The notes: generated by a model from the letters alone, not told the origin. DNA of 32,439 nt from Candidatus Venteria ishoeyi (GCF_030378065.1 NZ_JAUCGJ010000054.1:1-32439); one strand, 5' to 3'; shown: positions 13,324-21,822, counted from the first letter of the stretch. A program made the numbers and translations.

Positions 13324-15131
13324 GAGATTTTCTCCGGTTCTGATGTGTAAACAGGGTTTTTTTCGCTACAAATAACCTGATAAATCTTAATGGGTGCAAT
13401 TTTACCTTTTACCTGTATTGATTTCAGTGCCTCCAGGGTGATTTGTTGCTGCTCCAATTCTTCTGTAAAGTCTTGCATCGCCTGATAGGCATAATCTGAA
13501 ATCACGGTTACTTCTGGCTGTGCAGCACTGCATAAACGCGCACCCAGGTTTACATTATCACCTAAAATGGTGTAATCCATACGCTCTTCGCTGCCCATTG
13601 CGCCCATCACCATATCACCGCTATTAATGCCAATGCCAACACGAATATCCCACACCTGCTGCTTATTAAGTTCTTTAATTACCCGATGAATTTCACAGGC
13701 GCAAAGTATGGCATTTTTTACCATATCTTCACCTTGAAACACGGCAATCAATTCATCGCCGACAAACTTATCAATATCACCGTGATGTTTTTTAACCAGT
13801 TTAGCTTGTGCGCGTAAATAGGTATTTAACATGGAAATAACAGTTTCTGGCGTCACTTTTTCAGAAAATGCAGTAAAACCACGAATATCTGAAAATAACA
13901 CCGTGGCAAACCGGCGCTCACCGCCCAGTTTGACACCTTCCTGCCCTGCTTGTTTAATTGCAGCTAAGGTGCCACCGGAGACAAATTTTTGCAGGTGAAA
14001 TTTTTCCATCAAACCCTGGATCATTTCATTGACATTCTCTCCCAGCAGACTGATTTCATCGCGGCTATCCAAATGCTTTACCCGTTGACTGAAATCCCCT
14101 TCACCAACCGGGCGCACTACCTGGGCAATTTCCAGAATTGGGCGGGTCAGATGGCTGGAAAACCAGATGGCGCTAAGTACGGCAACCAATAACCCCAGGC
14201 AAAACCATAATAATAAAGAACGTAACATATCGCTAATTGTCAGATACGCTTTATCCGCTTCCAGCGTGGTAACAACTGCCCACGGCAGATGTGCCAGCAC
14301 TGCATAAGCACCCAGCATCTCTTTACCTTCCGGAGAGGTGAAAGGCGTGGCGCTGATCGCCTGGGTTTGTTGTCGCAGCAGTGCAGTCACATTGTGGGTA
14401 ATATCACCAGTTAAAGTCTTTCCGTATTGGGAGGCAAATAAAGTATTGCCCTGTCTATTGAGTAAATAAACCTGCCCAACCTGATTTAATTGCTGTTTAT
14501 TGATAATGCGTTCAATGTGGCTCAGATTAATACGCGCCACCAGCATTGCGGGCTTGCCGGATAAAGGGTTTTTTAACGGGTAATATAAATCCAGCAACCA
14601 GATATCGGCATCAGATAAATAATGTGGATTTTGATCAACATAAAAAGCGGCATCACCGATTGCCATCTGTACTTCAGCCAAGCGTTTACGGGCTTGTAAA
14701 GTGGGTGCTTTGCCTTTGGTAAATCGCTCTTTAGAGGCTTCTGCCTGTTGATAGGCAGTTTGCAGATGATTCTGCGCAATTAATATGGGGGGGAAATCAG
14801 CCACAGAAATTTGCAAAACGATAAAATCATCCAAACTGTGAATTGCACTTTCCAATAAAGCAATTTTTTCATCTACACCCAAATCAGGATTATCTACTGC
14901 ATTAGCGACTAATTGCAGTGTAGCGCGCCAGGTACGGGTAAATATATCATCAATTTCTGTGGCAGATTGCTGCGCGGCGTGAATCATGGTGTCATTCACT
15001 GCACTTTTCAGTTCATTCTGGGTGATGCTGATCATTGAATAACTGGAAAAAGCCAGGGGCAGCAAGGCTAAGGCCAATGAGAAAAAAATAACTTTTTTGC
15101 GTAATCCAGGTTTAATGAAGTAAGTTTTCAT
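13248..15131 (-). CDS. Membrane-bound class III adenylate/guanylate cyclase with Cache-like sensor and HAMP
   Basis: 627 residues. TM1 is at about 13-33, followed by a periplasmic Cache-like double domain of about 270 residues and TM2 at about 308-330. HAMP follows, with the SSHLTRPILEIAQVV and GEGDFSQRV segments. The catalytic domain lies at about 420-580. Metal-binding aspartates are in FSDIRGFTAFS and GDELIAVF. The Lys in DKFVGDE favours ATP. The DYTILGDNVNLGARL block supplies the transition-state Asn and Arg. Ligand sensing outside should control cAMP production inside. The C-terminal 45 residues after the catalytic domain are not typical. The gene is followed, with 76 bases of overlap, by a small membrane protein and preceded 41 bases upstream by the acyltransferase gene. 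Confidence 0.9.
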   Translation of the reverse strand: MKTYFIKPGLRKKVIFFSLALALLPLAFSSYSMISITQNELKSAVNDTMIHAAQQSATEIDDIFTRTWRATLQLVANAVDNPDLGVDEKIALLESAIHSLDDFIVLQISVADFPPILIAQNHLQTAYQQAEASKERFTKGKAPTLQARKRLAEVQMAIGDAAFYVDQNPHYLSDADIWLLDLYYPLKNPLSGKPAMLVARINLSHIERIINKQQLNQVGQVYLLNRQGNTLFASQYGKTLTGDITHNVTALLRQQTQAISATPFTSPEGKEMLGAYAVLAHLPWAVVTTLEADKAYLTISDMLRSLLLWFCLGLLVAVLSAIWFSSHLTRPILEIAQVVRPVGEGDFSQRVKHLDSRDEISLLGENVNEMIQGLMEKFHLQKFVSGGTLAAIKQAGQEGVKLGGERRFATVLFSDIRGFTAFSEKVTPETVISMLNTYLRAQAKLVKKHHGDIDKFVGDELIAVFQGEDMVKNAILCACEIHRVIKELNKQQVWDIRVGIGINSGDMVMGAMGSEERMDYTILGDNVNLGARLCSAAQPEVTVISDYAYQAMQDFTEELEQQQITLEALKSIQVKGKIAPIKIYQVICSEKNPVYTSEPEKISWQEPQAVKPHEKNATLKSSQLPPI

Positions 15132-15172
15132 AAGCTTATTCTAACTTAAACAAGGCCGAGCAAAAAGTAATA

Positions 15173-16036
15173 TTAAAAATTTGTATTATCATATAATGGT
15201 TTTTTATATTTCCATTTTTTATAAGACCACAACCAGTCTTCCGGTGCCTGCTGAATCTGCTGTTGCACTTTAGCAATATAAGGCGCAACAACCGATGATT
15301 CAGTTTTTGCATAAGGTGGTTCGGCTAACAGCTCAAACCAAACTTCATAATAGCCGCGTTTGAGTCGTTTCATGCCCACAAAAAAAACCGGGTAGCGCGT
15401 CAGGCGGGCAATTTTATCAGCACCTACCGCAAAAGGTGTTTCCTGATTTAAAAACACTGTCCAGTATTTTTCCCCCTGCTCTGGTGGTGACTGATCCGCC
15501 ACCAGCGCAAAAGCGCGTTGCTCTTTGCGCCTTTGCATAATGTGCATCAAGGTATCCTGCACTGCAATTGGCTTTGCGCCAAAACGGGCGCGTAAAGCGT
15601 ACATTAATGCATCACCGGGTTGATAACGCAAGGGTTTATAAATCGCATCCACCGGTAGACGCAGATTCAGGCAACTGGCCAATAGTAACCACTCCCAGTT
15701 GCATTGATGTGCCGCCATGAATAACAGCGATTGTTGGCTTTCCAGCCACGGCGTTAAAACTTCCGGGTTACGAAACACCACCCGCCGTTTTAACTCAGCT
15801 TCTGATATGCGTAATGCGCGAATACTTTCCACCAACACATCGGCAATATGCCGGTAAAAAATTTTTTGTAAGCGTTTAAGCTCCGCTGTTTCTTTTTCCG
15901 GGAAGGCATTACGCAGATTATCCAAAATCAGTGTTTTTTGATAGGGTGTCAGATAACAGATAAATATATAAATAATATCAGCAAGTCGATACAAAATCGG
16001 CAGGGGCAACCAGGCGAGTAATTTAAGCAAAAGCAT
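15173..16036 (-). CDS. LpxL/HtrB-family lipid A acyltransferase-like protein
   Basis: 287 residues with an N-terminal membrane anchor (residues about 1-29). The family H-x4-E catalytic pair is seen as AHQCNWEW (His110, Glu115), followed by IYKPLR and ADQSPPEQG. The C-terminal signature is EDWLWSYKKWK. Lysophospholipid acyltransferases of this family add a secondary acyl chain to Kdo2-lipid A on the inner face of the cytoplasmic membrane. Whether this is LpxL or LpxM, or a paralogue for another lipid, cannot be decided. A long hairpin lies 27 bases before the start codon. Confidence 0.88.
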   Translation of the reverse strand: MLLLKLLAWLPLPILYRLADIIYIFICYLTPYQKTLILDNLRNAFPEKETAELKRLQKIFYRHIADVLVESIRALRISEAELKRRVVFRNPEVLTPWLESQQSLLFMAAHQCNWEWLLLASCLNLRLPVDAIYKPLRYQPGDALMYALRARFGAKPIAVQDTLMHIMQRRKEQRAFALVADQSPPEQGEKYWTVFLNQETPFAVGADKIARLTRYPVFFVGMKRLKRGYYEVWFELLAEPPYAKTESSVVAPYIAKVQQQIQQAPEDWLWSYKKWKYKKPLYDNTNF

Positions 16037-16062
16037 GACAGATTCCTGATGTCTGAATGATA

Positions 16063-16107
16063 AGGTAACTCGCAGCGAAATGGGGGGTTATTTCTTGCGA
16101 GTTACCT
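16063..16107 (-). promoter_or_regulatory. Long hairpin in the leader of the acyltransferase gene
   Basis: AGGTAACTCGCA (16063-16074) is exactly complementary to TGCGAGTTACCT (16096-16107). An inner GAAAT/ATTTC pair lengthens the stem. It lies 27 bases upstream of the ATG at 16036 and is too far from a T run to be a simple terminator. It may be an operator, RNA element or repeat. The rest of 16037-16240 shows nothing else. Confidence 0.5.
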
Positions 16108-16240
16108 AAGAGGGTGTTGGCGCTGGTTTAGTGCCTATTTGACCACTTAATATTCTACCGTTTTTTTATCACGATATAGGAAATTGATTATCTGAAAGTC
16201 TATAGTTTTTGGGTGTGAAACCGAGAATAAGGGGGCCATA

Positions 16241-16266
16241 AAATAAAAAACCTGGCGTTAGCCAGG
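16241..16266 (-). terminator. Terminator of tmRNA gene
   Basis: On the minus strand the stem CCTGGC/GCCAGG (loop TAAC, 16251-16266) is followed by TTTTTTATTTT. It lies 58 bases past the encoded CCA of the tmRNA. Confidence 0.85.
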
Positions 16267-16323
16267 CTTTATTTTTAGAATTATTTGCAGGTTATTTGAT
16301 ATTATAAAACCCGCATCATAAAA

Positions 16324-16701
16324 TGGTGGAGGCGGCGGGAATCGAACCCGCGTCCGCAAATCCTCTGCCTTCAGCTCTACATGCTTAGTGCCGTCTATTA
16401 AAATTTAACTGCCTGATACCCGACGAACAGGGCGCTCAGAACAGCGGTTCCGAAAAGTTTTAACAAATCCACCTCGGACAGGTTTTTCTGCGATCTTATG
16501 AGAGATGATGCCTGATTGCTCTAAAAGAGCCTGGACGCATAAGCACGGCTCCAGTCAGACAGCCTCTACTGGTTTTTAAGCAGCGAGTGCGTAGTTGTCG
16601 TCGTTGGCAACTAAAAAGTTACAGATGGTTTTATGAGGTAATCTGTATCCTCAGCATGCACTTCAGGTTTTGTAATCCACGTCGAAGCCAATGTCGCCCC
16701 C
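16324..16701 (-). ncRNA. ssrA: Transfer-messenger RNA (tmRNA)
   Basis: 378 nt. The 5' end GGGGGCGACATTGGCTTCGA and the 3' end ...CGCCTCCACCA pair as a 7-bp acceptor stem (one G-U). The T arm GCGGGTTCGATTCCCGC is intact and CCA is encoded. The tag frame inside reads ANDDNYALAA followed by TAA (about 16580-16609), very close to the E. coli tag. With SmpB it rescues stalled ribosomes and marks the product for proteolysis. It has its own promoter and terminator and follows a tRNA cluster on the same strand. Confidence 0.97.
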
Positions 16702-16726
16702 AAAAAAGCTTAAACCCTGTTTAGAT

Positions 16727-16754
16727 ATAATAAAGGATTTTATTTAATTTTCAA
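16727..16754 (-). promoter_or_regulatory. Sigma-70 promoter of ssrA
   Basis: TTGAAA (16749-16754) and TATTAT (16727-16732) on the minus strand, with 16 bases between, lie about 25 bases before the tmRNA 5' end. Confidence 0.7.
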
Positions 16755-16768
16755 GGAGAGAAAGGAGA

Positions 16769-16845
16769 TGGGGTGAACGATGGGGCTCGAACCCACGACC
16801 ACCGGAATCACAATCCGGGGCTCTACCAACTGAGCTACGCTCACC
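16769..16845 (-). tRNA. tRNA-His (GUG)
   Basis: 77 nt including the extra 5' G(-1), which faces a C discriminator, the hallmark of tRNA-His. The anticodon arm is CCGGA TTGTGAT TCCGG. The acceptor stem GTGAGCG/CGTTCAC has one G-U, and CCA is encoded. Confidence 0.97.
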
Positions 16846-16901
16846 ACAATAGATAACAATATAAATAATAAAATGACAGCAGGCAATTAATTACCTGAAA
16901 A

Positions 16902-17279
16902 TGGTGCGCCCGGCAGGACTCGAACCTGCTACCCTCGGCTTCATCCCAACTACAGTTTTCACTGCCATTGTTTATATAGGCTGCTAAACAATGTTTGTGG
17001 GCTGGACCATATCTTTGCCATTTCAGGCATGGTGCGTATGGCCTCTACGGATCCCTGAGCAGTTTACTGTTTAGATTACCGATAATGCACAGCGCCTTAT
17101 CCCTTCATACTAAACATGATTTTCATCATTACTAATGAGTCAAATCAGCAGGTTTCCTCGGTATTGCCATTTTACAGGTTTCACCGAAACAGCACCATCC
17201 ACCATAACGGTTATGTTTCCCATTATGGGTCCAATTTTACTTAGAAGGCCGATGCTCTATCCGGATGAGCTACGGGCGC
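16902..17279 (-). tRNA. tRNA-Arg (UCU) interrupted by a group I intron
   Basis: Two exons, 17279-17243 and 16941-16902, give a perfect 77-nt tRNA when joined. The acceptor is GCGCCCG/CGGGCGC, the anticodon arm TCGGC CTTCTAA GCCGA, and the T arm GCAGG TTCGAGT CCTGC. CCA is encoded. The 301-nt insert lies after the third anticodon base (between positions 36 and 37). Without splicing the tRNA cannot form. The UCU anticodon decodes AGA and possibly AGG. Confidence 0.95.
16942..17242 (-). ncRNA. Group I self-splicing intron in tRNA-Arg(UCU)
   Basis: 301 nt. The 5' exon ends in U and the intron ends in G, as group I introns require. The core is readable. P3 pairs ATGGTGC (17198-17192) with GCACCAT (17035-17029). 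P7 pairs GGATC (17054-17050) with GGTCC (17008-17004). P8 is the small hairpin GCC..GGC between them. The hallmark AAGATATGGTCC holds the 3' side of P7. There is no intronic open frame on the sense strand long enough for a homing endonuclease. Splicing should be autocatalytic or protein-assisted. Confidence 0.9.
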
Positions 17280-17304
17280 ATCTTCTGTTAATGCAAATTC
17301 TTAA

Positions 17305-17381
17305 TGGTCGGGGTAGAGGGATTCGAACCCCCGACCCTCTGCTCCCAAAGCAGATGCGCTACCAGCCTGCGCTATACCCCG
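17305..17381 (-). tRNA. tRNA-Pro (UGG)
   Basis: 77 nt. The acceptor is CGGGGTA/TACCCCG, the anticodon arm CTGCT TTGGGAG AGCAG-type with UGG, the T arm GGGGG TTCGAAT CCCTC-like, and CCA is encoded. It is the first gene of a Pro-Arg-His cluster read on the minus strand. Confidence 0.96.
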
Positions 17382-17429
17382 ACAAACTTCATCAAAAAAC
17401 ACTTAAATGCTCTCGATTAAGAGGGCAGA

Positions 17430-17458
17430 ATGATATAGAACCAGGCTTGCCTTGTCAA
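17430..17458 (-). promoter_or_regulatory. Strong promoter of the tRNA cluster
   Basis: TTGACA (17453-17458) and TATCAT (17430-17435) are separated by exactly 17 bases and lie 49 bases before tRNA-Pro. Confidence 0.8.
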
Positions 17459-17481
17459 CTGCTTTTTGGAGAAAATGAGAT

Positions 17482-17516
17482 AAAAAAACTGTAAGCCTGG
17501 GCTTGTAGTTTTTTTA
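17482..17516 (-). terminator. Terminator of the ankyrin gene
   Basis: Imperfect hairpin with A run and T run on its two sides (AAAACT..AAGC / GCTT..AGTTTT), just after the ankyrin stop. It can act in either direction. Confidence 0.7.
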
Positions 17517-17528
17517 TTGTTGTTTTTA

Positions 17529-18491
17529 TCAAGGCATATCCTCATGTTCTGCCGGATTAGGCGTCGTGAATATTTTCTCAATTTTTTGATTTTTATTGTC
17601 AATCGCCAGTTGCAGTGCCGTTTTAGCATTGGTATTTTTCAGACTGGCATCGGCTTTATGTTCCAGCAGCAACATGACACATTTTGCCTGGCTATTTTCT
17701 GTGGCCACCATCAGCGCAGTATTGCCATCACTGTCTTGTAAATTAATATTACTGCCATGTTTCAACAGTAACTTTAATATATTGGAATCCCCTTGCTCAG
17801 CCGCCAAAATCAAGGCATGTGCGCCCAGCTTGTCTAGCGTATTTATGGGTGCTTTATGTTTTAATAGCAGTGTCGCAATTTCCAGGCGTTTGCTTTCTAC
17901 GGATTGCATCAGGGGCGTAACCCCATCCTTATTCGCCAGAGTTAAGCTTGCCTGCTGGCTTAGCAGTTGTTTCACCACTGCCAGGTGACCACGTTTTATG
18001 GCACCGATTAAGGCAGTATCGCCGTATTTATCAGTGCCATTAACATCCGCACCAAACATTAATAGCTGTGCGACAATACCGTCATAACCTTGCTTGGCTG
18101 CAATCATTAATGCATCCCAGCCAGCATGGGTGCGCTCATGTACATTAGCACCCAGTTCCACCAGCATGGCAGAAATTGCCAGGTGTCCAAATTCTGCCGC
18201 AATAATCAAAGCACTACGCCCCTCTGACGTGCGCATATTGACATCAGCACCCAGGGATAATAATACGGCAACAGTTTCAATATCACCGCCTTCAATCGCA
18301 CGTAATAACGGCGTCATACCAAAGCGATTGCTGGCGTTGATCTGCGCACCTGCTTTTACCAGTTCATTAACACGGTCAATTTTGCCAGCCAGTGCCGCTT
18401 CCCGCAGTTCTTGATCCTGCTTATCATCAGCCAGCACCAGCAGGGGGGCCAGCAGCAATCCGAACAGGAATATTCTGAGTTGTTTTAGCAT
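17529..18491 (-). CDS. Exported ankyrin-repeat protein
   Basis: 320 residues with a signal peptide (hydrophobic core LFGLLLAPLLVL, then ADDKQ). Eight or nine 33-residue ankyrin repeats fill almost the whole chain, with consensus pieces such as GMTPLLRAIEGGD, GRSALIIAAEFGH and GDTALIGAIKRGH. A short charged C-terminal tail ends in EHEDMP. Ankyrin repeats bind proteins, and the signal places this one in the periplasm. It is the last gene behind fccA, fccB and a diheme cytochrome on the same strand, 35 bases after the cytochrome stop. A role in assembling or protecting the periplasmic sulfide-oxidising proteins is plausible but inferred from position alone. Confidence 0.88.
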   Translation of the reverse strand: MLKQLRIFLFGLLLAPLLVLADDKQDQELREAALAGKIDRVNELVKAGAQINASNRFGMTPLLRAIEGGDIETVAVLLSLGADVNMRTSEGRSALIIAAEFGHLAISAMLVELGANVHERTHAGWDALMIAAKQGYDGIVAQLLMFGADVNGTDKYGDTALIGAIKRGHLAVVKQLLSQQASLTLANKDGVTPLMQSVESKRLEIATLLLKHKAPINTLDKLGAHALILAAEQGDSNILKLLLKHGSNINLQDSDGNTALMVATENSQAKCVMLLLEHKADASLKNTNAKTALQLAIDNKNQKIEKIFTTPNPAEHEDMP

Positions 18492-18526
18492 GTTTGAATT
18501 TACTCTTATATTATAAGGTTATTCGC

Positions 18527-19270
18527 TTACTGATTGGGCATCCGGCTTCTGAAATTTTGAGAAAAATCAGGATTATTCCAGCCTTGTTTTGCTTTTAAAT
18601 TATCAGCCACTGGCAAGCGTGAGATATAGTCGGATACTGCGTCTAAATCACGCATGTTAAAAGTTCTGATTTTTTTCAACATATCGTCATTGGCATTACG
18701 CCGCTTACCATTTTGCATCCATAATAACTGCCGCAGAATGTAATGGTAGTGCTGCCCATGAACTCTGGGGAAAGTGCTTTTATTATCCCCCTCGCCATTG
18801 TCGCCATGACATTCTGTACAGTGTTTGTCATACAGGGCTTTACCGTGTTGCAGATCCATGCCAGATCCTTTTTCATTATATGGACTCATAGGCAGACTGG
18901 CGACATAAGCGGAAACATTGGCAATATCCTGATCACTTTTCATCACGGATTTCAAAGTGAATGGATACATGGTCGGGTTGTCACGATTGCCGCTGCGGAT
19001 ATCAAGCATTTGCTTAATAACCACTTGCTGATGTTGACTGGCAATTTGGGGATAATGCCCGTCTGGTGTACCCCAGGCGGTTGGTGCATGACAGACTGCA
19101 CAGGTTCGAAAAAGATTGCGGCCTTTTTTCAGATTAGGCTCAAGATGCATAATGCCTTGTTGTTCTTTACTGATACTCCAGGCCATAACAATATGACTGG
19201 TAAAAAATAAACCAGTACCCAGAGCAATAAGGAAAGGGGCAATAACGAAAGTTTGAAGGATCTTATTCAT
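18527..19270 (-). CDS. Periplasmic diheme cytochrome c (c4-like)
   Basis: 247 residues. The N-terminal signal or anchor is at about 6-31. Two CXXCH heme-binding motifs are CAVCH (57-61) and CTECH (151-155), each followed by about 80 residues with conserved methionine-containing segments for axial ligation. The layout of two class I cytochrome domains is that of cytochrome c4/FccA-like electron carriers. It follows fccAB on the same strand after a 249-base gap that contains a hairpin, so it may be separately transcribed or attenuated. A role as electron acceptor for the sulfide dehydrogenase or as a link to the terminal oxidase is inferred. Confidence 0.88.
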   Translation of the reverse strand: MNKILQTFVIAPFLIALGTGLFFTSHIVMAWSISKEQQGIMHLEPNLKKGRNLFRTCAVCHAPTAWGTPDGHYPQIASQHQQVVIKQMLDIRSGNRDNPTMYPFTLKSVMKSDQDIANVSAYVASLPMSPYNEKGSGMDLQHGKALYDKHCTECHGDNGEGDNKSTFPRVHGQHYHYILRQLLWMQNGKRRNANDDMLKKIRTFNMRDLDAVSDYISRLPVADNLKAKQGWNNPDFSQNFRSRMPNQ

Positions 19271-19428
19271 GTTGAATGCCTCGGAAGAGACTGAAAAATT
19301 GATTAAATCCAGGGATAACAGGCATTCCTTGTTGATGTTTTTTCGTTTTTAGTAAAAACGGAATCCATCTCATATATGCCTATCGCTATAAAATAAATAT
19401 ATCATTTTCTTAAAAGGAAAGTAAGAAA

Positions 19429-19470
19429 GCCGAATTTGTCTGAATATTAAAATAAACAGGCAAATCCGGC
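19429..19470 (-). terminator. Hairpin between fccB and the cytochrome gene
   Basis: GCCGAATTTG/CAAATCCGGC (one mismatch, 22-base loop), followed on the minus strand by TTTCTTACTTTCC. Possible terminator or partial attenuator after fccB. Confidence 0.55.
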
Positions 19471-19519
19471 ATTTTCATTACGCTTAAATAACACTGTTAA
19501 GCGTTTTATTTACTTAAAC

Positions 19520-20824
19520 TTAGTTAAAAATATCTTGAGTGATATTTTCAAACCAGCTATAAGCATACTGCACTTCACGTTTTCTGTGCTCAGCACTGGC
19601 ATCTACCGGGGTCAGACCACCTGCACCTTTAACGCCAGCAATAATATCCTTCTCTTCATTGAGACGATAAACGGCAGCAACGGAAATACCATAGTCTTTA
19701 CCGACAATACTGTAGCAGGTATTAACATAAGATGGGGTAACCATCTCTTTACCTTGCAGTGAGGCAACAATTGCCGCTGCGCAGACTTTAGCCTGAGAGC
19801 TTGCCGCGTAAGCGGATTTAGGCATTTTGGTTGCAATGCTGGCATCACCAACAACGTGAACACCTGGAACCAGAGTGGATTCAAAGGTTTTCTTGTTAAC
19901 CGGACACCAGCCTGTGTCATCAGTCAAACCTGAAGCCTTGGCAATGCTGCCTGCTTTTTGAGGTGGAATGATGTTCAGTACGCCGGCTTTGATTTCGTCT
20001 TCAAATTCACCTGCAAAAACACTGCGTTTGTCAGCATCAACCCGAGATACTTTACCGCCATTAGAGACTGCACGCCACTCAATCATGCTGTTATCTGTGC
20101 CGTAACCATAGAGGTCTTTCCAGCCTTGGGTAAACAGCCTCTGCTTGGAGAATTTAGGCTTGGAATCCAGAATAATGATTTTGGATTTTGGTTTTTCGCG
20201 TTTCAGATAATCCGCAATCTGGCAGGCGCGCTCGTAAGGTCCTGGTGGGCAGCGGAAAGGATTGGGTGGCGCTGCAATAACAACAGTACCGCCATCTTTC
20301 ATGTCTTTTAGCTGCTGCCGCATCATAACGGTCTGGGCACCTGCTTTCCAGGCATGAGGCACTTTTTTGGAAGCGGCTTCATCATAACCGGGAATAGCGT
20401 CCCATAAGAAAGATACACCAGGGGAAACTACAGCGCGATCAAAAGCAAAATTGCCTGCTGCAGTTACAACTTGTTTTTTCTCGCCATCAATAGCAGTAGC
20501 GCGGGCATTAACAACTTTAATGCCATGCTTGCCAACGCCATCATAGCCAAATTTAATGGAATCTAACTCGCGGTTACCACTGAGTATTTCGTTACTCAGG
20601 AAACAGGTGTAATAAAATTTATCCTGCTCAATCAGGGTCACATCCAGAGAAGGATCCATGATTTTCAGGTATTTGGCAGCCGTTGCGCCACCAACACCAC
20701 CACCCACAACAACTACTTTTTTACCAGCGCTTGCATTTGCGATATGTGGCGCGCCAATTAAACCCGCAGAAGCGGTTGCTGAAGCGGAGAACTTCAGAAA
20801 ATTACGTCGATTCATTTTACTCAT
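19520..20824 (-). CDS. fccB: Sulfide dehydrogenase (flavocytochrome c) flavoprotein subunit
   Basis: 434 residues from ATG 20824, chosen because GGGAGAG lies about five bases before it; a GTG two codons upstream is the alternative. A Tat signal ([10 protein letters not shown]) is followed by an FAD-binding GGGVGG motif (about 41-46). [10 protein letters not shown] (Cys74) matches the cysteine that covalently holds FAD in FccB. The redox-active disulfide cysteines fit [11 protein letters not shown] and [29 protein letters not shown] is the second FAD motif. It oxidises sulfide to sulfur or polysulfide in the periplasm and passes electrons to the heme subunit FccA encoded 12 bases upstream. Confidence 0.96.
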   Translation of the reverse strand: MSKMNRRNFLKFSASATASAGLIGAPHIANASAGKKVVVVGGGVGGATAAKYLKIMDPSLDVTLIEQDKFYYTCFLSNEILSGNRELDSIKFGYDGVGKHGIKVVNARATAIDGEKKQVVTAAGNFAFDRAVVSPGVSFLWDAIPGYDEAASKKVPHAWKAGAQTVMMRQQLKDMKDGGTVVIAAPPNPFRCPPGPYERACQIADYLKREKPKSKIIILDSKPKFSKQRLFTQGWKDLYGYGTDNSMIEWRAVSNGGKVSRVDADKRSVFAGEFEDEIKAGVLNIIPPQKAGSIAKASGLTDDTGWCPVNKKTFESTLVPGVHVVGDASIATKMPKSAYAASSQAKVCAAAIVASLQGKEMVTPSYVNTCYSIVGKDYGISVAAVYRLNEEKDIIAGVKGAGGLTPVDASAEHRKREVQYAYSWFENITQDIFN

Positions 20825-20836
20825 GCTCACTCTCCC

Positions 20837-21430
20837 TTATTTATGGCTGCCATAATACTGAATAATGGTATCGATACTTTCTTTACCTTTGACTTTAACC
20901 ATCTTATTCAGTTTTTTCTTCATTTTTTTACCCATAGGACGGGTGCCATCAACGTAGTCAGCTAATGAGTACTCCAGGTAAGGTATCCATTGCCCTGCCA
21001 GTATGCCGGTACCATCTGGGTCAGTGGTGCCACCATCTTCATGACATTTTTCACAATATTTATCATGTAATTCTTTGCCGGCTGCCACTTTTGATGCATC
21101 TGCTTTTTGAACAGCAGGTACCATTTTTTGTGCAGCAAAATACTTAGCCATTGCCGCAGTTTCTTCCTCGGTATAACCTCTGGCAATACGCCCCATAATG
21201 GTGGAAGGACGCTCATTGGAAGCATAAGCATTCATTGCTTCAACAAAACCTTCATCATTCATGCCTGCAATACTAGGTGTTGCAGGGCCGGTGCTGGAAC
21301 CATTGTTACCGTGGCAACCAACGCAGGTATAAGAGAGCATGGCAGAGCGATCAGCATCTGCCCAAACAGCAGTACTGGCGAGAGTGAGTGCAGAGAGCAG
21401 AAAAGCCTGCCCAAGTTTCTCAAGTTGCAT
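20837..21430 (-). CDS. fccA: Sulfide dehydrogenase cytochrome subunit
   Basis: 197 residues from ATG 21430, selected by an AAAGGAGG ribosome site; frames upstream of this have no such support. A Sec signal peptide ends at ...STAVWA. Two heme motifs are CVGCH (36-40) and CEKCH (125-129), so it is diheme as in FccA of phototrophic and chemotrophic sulfur oxidisers. The C-terminal part is lysine-rich (GKKMKKKLNKM). It transfers electrons from FccB flavin to a soluble cytochrome. It is co-transcribed with fccB (12 bases apart). Confidence 0.94.
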   Translation of the reverse strand: MQLEKLGQAFLLSALTLASTAVWADADRSAMLSYTCVGCHGNNGSSTGPATPSIAGMNDEGFVEAMNAYASNERPSTIMGRIARGYTEEETAAMAKYFAAQKMVPAVQKADASKVAAGKELHDKYCEKCHEDGGTTDPDGTGILAGQWIPYLEYSLADYVDGTRPMGKKMKKKLNKMVKVKGKESIDTIIQYYGSHK

Positions 21431-21690
21431 AAAACAACCTCCTTTAGGGAATGAAATAGAAATATATACGCCTAAAGCCAAACGAAATATGGGAGTGACC
21501 CCCTTTTATTATTATCAGGCAGGGGAACTATAGCAAAAGCTAAAGAGAAAAACCAATGGTTTCAGTATATTAGATAGTCGTAATAAACTTAAGAAGGTAT
21601 TCAGAAATGAAAAGTTGTGATGAGAATTAAACAAAGAAGGGAAGTAATAAACCCCATCCACCTTGAAATCGACAAAAATATTCTATTAAT

Positions 21691-21770
21691 GTCATACCTG
21701 TGCAAGCAGGTATCCAGTCGCTGTTCACGAGGACTGGATTCCCATCTGCACGGGAATAACAAAAACTGCG
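21691..21770. repeat. Inverted-repeat element (MITE- or Correia-like)
   Basis: About 28-base arms (GTCATACCTGTGCAAGCAGG... and its partner ending CTGCACGGGAATAAC) surround a short centre near 21720-21740. Several mismatches are present. The GTCAT-CCxGTGCA...ATCCAGT layout resembles dispersed repeats seen in many proteobacteria. Confidence 0.65.
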
Positions 21771-21822
21771 GTTTTCAACTTAGACGGGGTTTACTATGAA
21801 AATTGACCTGCTACTCAATAAT

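Noticed and set aside
17135-17494. 119-codon plus-strand frame
   Set aside because: It lies antisense to the intron of tRNA-Arg and to tRNA-Pro; the stable-RNA genes explain the region.
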